Assembly: GCA_030950085.1 (NCBI GenBank)
Contig: JAUZRW010000018.1
Location: 1 to 50,679, forward strand
Direction: 5' to 3'
Origin: Anaerolineae bacterium
GTDB taxonomy: Bacteria > Chloroflexota > Anaerolineae > Aggregatilineales > Phototrophicaceae
DNA length: 50,679 bases
Below, piece after piece: positions 50,433 to 50,679 of the stretch (position 1 is the stretch's first letter; each line of letters opens with the position of its first letter). Made by a program: the position numbers and the translations under genes. The notes below the pieces were generated by a model. It was not told where the DNA came from. It saw only the letters and a list, made by a program, of their open reading frames with translations, and made no database searches.

Positions 50433-50504
50433 ATGTCTTTATCCCCTTCTGTTACATTGCAATGTTCTCAATGGATGCTGACTTTGCAGCATCACTGTCA
50501 CTAG
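50433..50504 (+). CDS. Candidate 23-residue leader peptide
   Basis: ATG 50433, three bases after AGAGGG, reads MSLSPSVTLQCSQWMLTLQH HCH and stops at TAG 50502-50504. The last codons include three His and a Cys. The frame overlaps a 7-bp hairpin (GATGCTG 50474-50480 with CAGCATC 50487-50493), and its stop codon lies in the left arm of a 10-bp hairpin. It may be regulatory for the gene at 50656, but chance is possible. Confidence 0.35.
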   Translation: MSLSPSVTLQCSQWMLTLQHHCH

Positions 50505-50542
50505 GTTTCATTTTTCGGCGTTTTTAGGAGAGTGAAACCTAG
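50501..50542. promoter_or_regulatory. 10-bp hairpin upstream of the last gene
   Basis: CTAGGTTTCA (50501-50510) pairs perfectly with TGAAACCTAG (50533-50542) over a 22-nt loop rich in T. A CATTGCAATG palindrome (50455-50464) and a GATGCTG/CAGCATC hairpin precede it. Confidence 0.7.
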
Positions 50543-50592
50543 AAATTTTGTTATCGAATGGCGAGTTTAACCAAAGTTCGTTATGAATAAAC

Positions 50593-50621
50593 TTGCTCCT
50601 ATTATATTTTTCTGCTATAAT
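50593..50621 (+). promoter_or_regulatory. Promoter of the gene at 50656
   Basis: TTGCTC (50593-50598), 17 bp, TATAAT (50616-50621), with TGC directly before the -10 (extended -10). AAGGAAAGG precedes the start codon. Confidence 0.65.
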
Positions 50622-50655
50622 TATCTGGTTAAGACTGATGTAAGGAAAGGGTATC

Positions 50656-50679
50656 ATGGCACTCAATGAACGTATTGAC
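50656..50679 (+). CDS. Start of a gene cut by the window edge
   Basis: ATG 50656 follows AAGGAAAGG (50642-50650) and reads MALNERID to the end of the window. Too short to identify. Confidence 0.6.

Noticed and set aside
1-50679. tRNA or rRNA genes
   Set aside because: No cloverleaf with a T-arm consensus and no rRNA-like stretch was noticed on either strand; a covariance scan was not possible.

Overview
The window looks like a chromosomal segment of a free-living bacterium, most likely a Chloroflexota (Anaerolineae-like) lineage. This is inferred from the mix of genes, from several proteins I associate with that phylum, and from a moderate GC content with many dispersed intergenic repeats. 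It was not tested by phylogeny. Genes lie on both strands. Single genes or 2-6 gene operons are separated by gaps of 200-530 bp that are packed with repeats.

Layout. 1-1000: the tail of an IS66-like transposase, a small hypothetical gene and repeats. 1009-5734: cobalamin-dependent methionine synthase (metH) and a PfkB-type phosphofructokinase. 5852-7680: a sensorless chemoreceptor overlapping a CheW gene. 7869-12300: pdxS, a zinc-ribbon/TIR fusion, a small membrane protein, a PIG-L deacetylase and a membrane-anchored beta-propeller. 12647-15716: a DUF4160/DUF2442 pair and a large orphan protein. 15966-20884: an RlmD-like RNA methyltransferase, an orphan protein with the LQRTIGNQAV motif, and an AidB-like acyl-CoA dehydrogenase. 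21416-24353: a secreted Met-rich protein, a 5'-truncated cytochrome c gene next to a cluster of hairpins, and an Fsr-like MFS exporter. 24454-31890: two hypotheticals, a response regulator, a TPR protein, citrate synthase, a membrane-anchored protein and mtaB. 32313-37115: a fasciclin/SH3-like secreted protein, a peptide-type solute-binding protein, secG and a C-terminal processing protease. 37253-43013: a frameshifted YjbR gene, a TPP riboswitch controlling thiBPQ, and a TetA-like MFS protein that appears to start at AUU. 43039-48479: a response regulator/histidine kinase hybrid, a SAM hydrolase, and the late histidine genes hisH-A-F-I-E with a thioesterase. 48568-50679: an acyl-CoA ligase, a hairpin-rich region and the first codons of another gene.

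The clearest regulatory systems are two. The his operon is preceded by a 22-codon leader peptide with three consecutive His codons and an intrinsic terminator, and its AUG falls at or next to the predicted transcription start, so it looks leaderless. thiBPQ is preceded by a sigma70-like promoter, a TPP riboswitch and a terminator. The intergenic DNA carries at least four repeat families. One of them, a mini-element of 84-92 bp, is inserted inside a copy of another family with a duplicated TA, which reveals its exact ends and suggests an IS630/Tc1-mariner type MITE.

No rRNA, tRNA, CRISPR array or complete defence island was recognised. All functions are by recognition of motifs and family resemblance; no database search was run.
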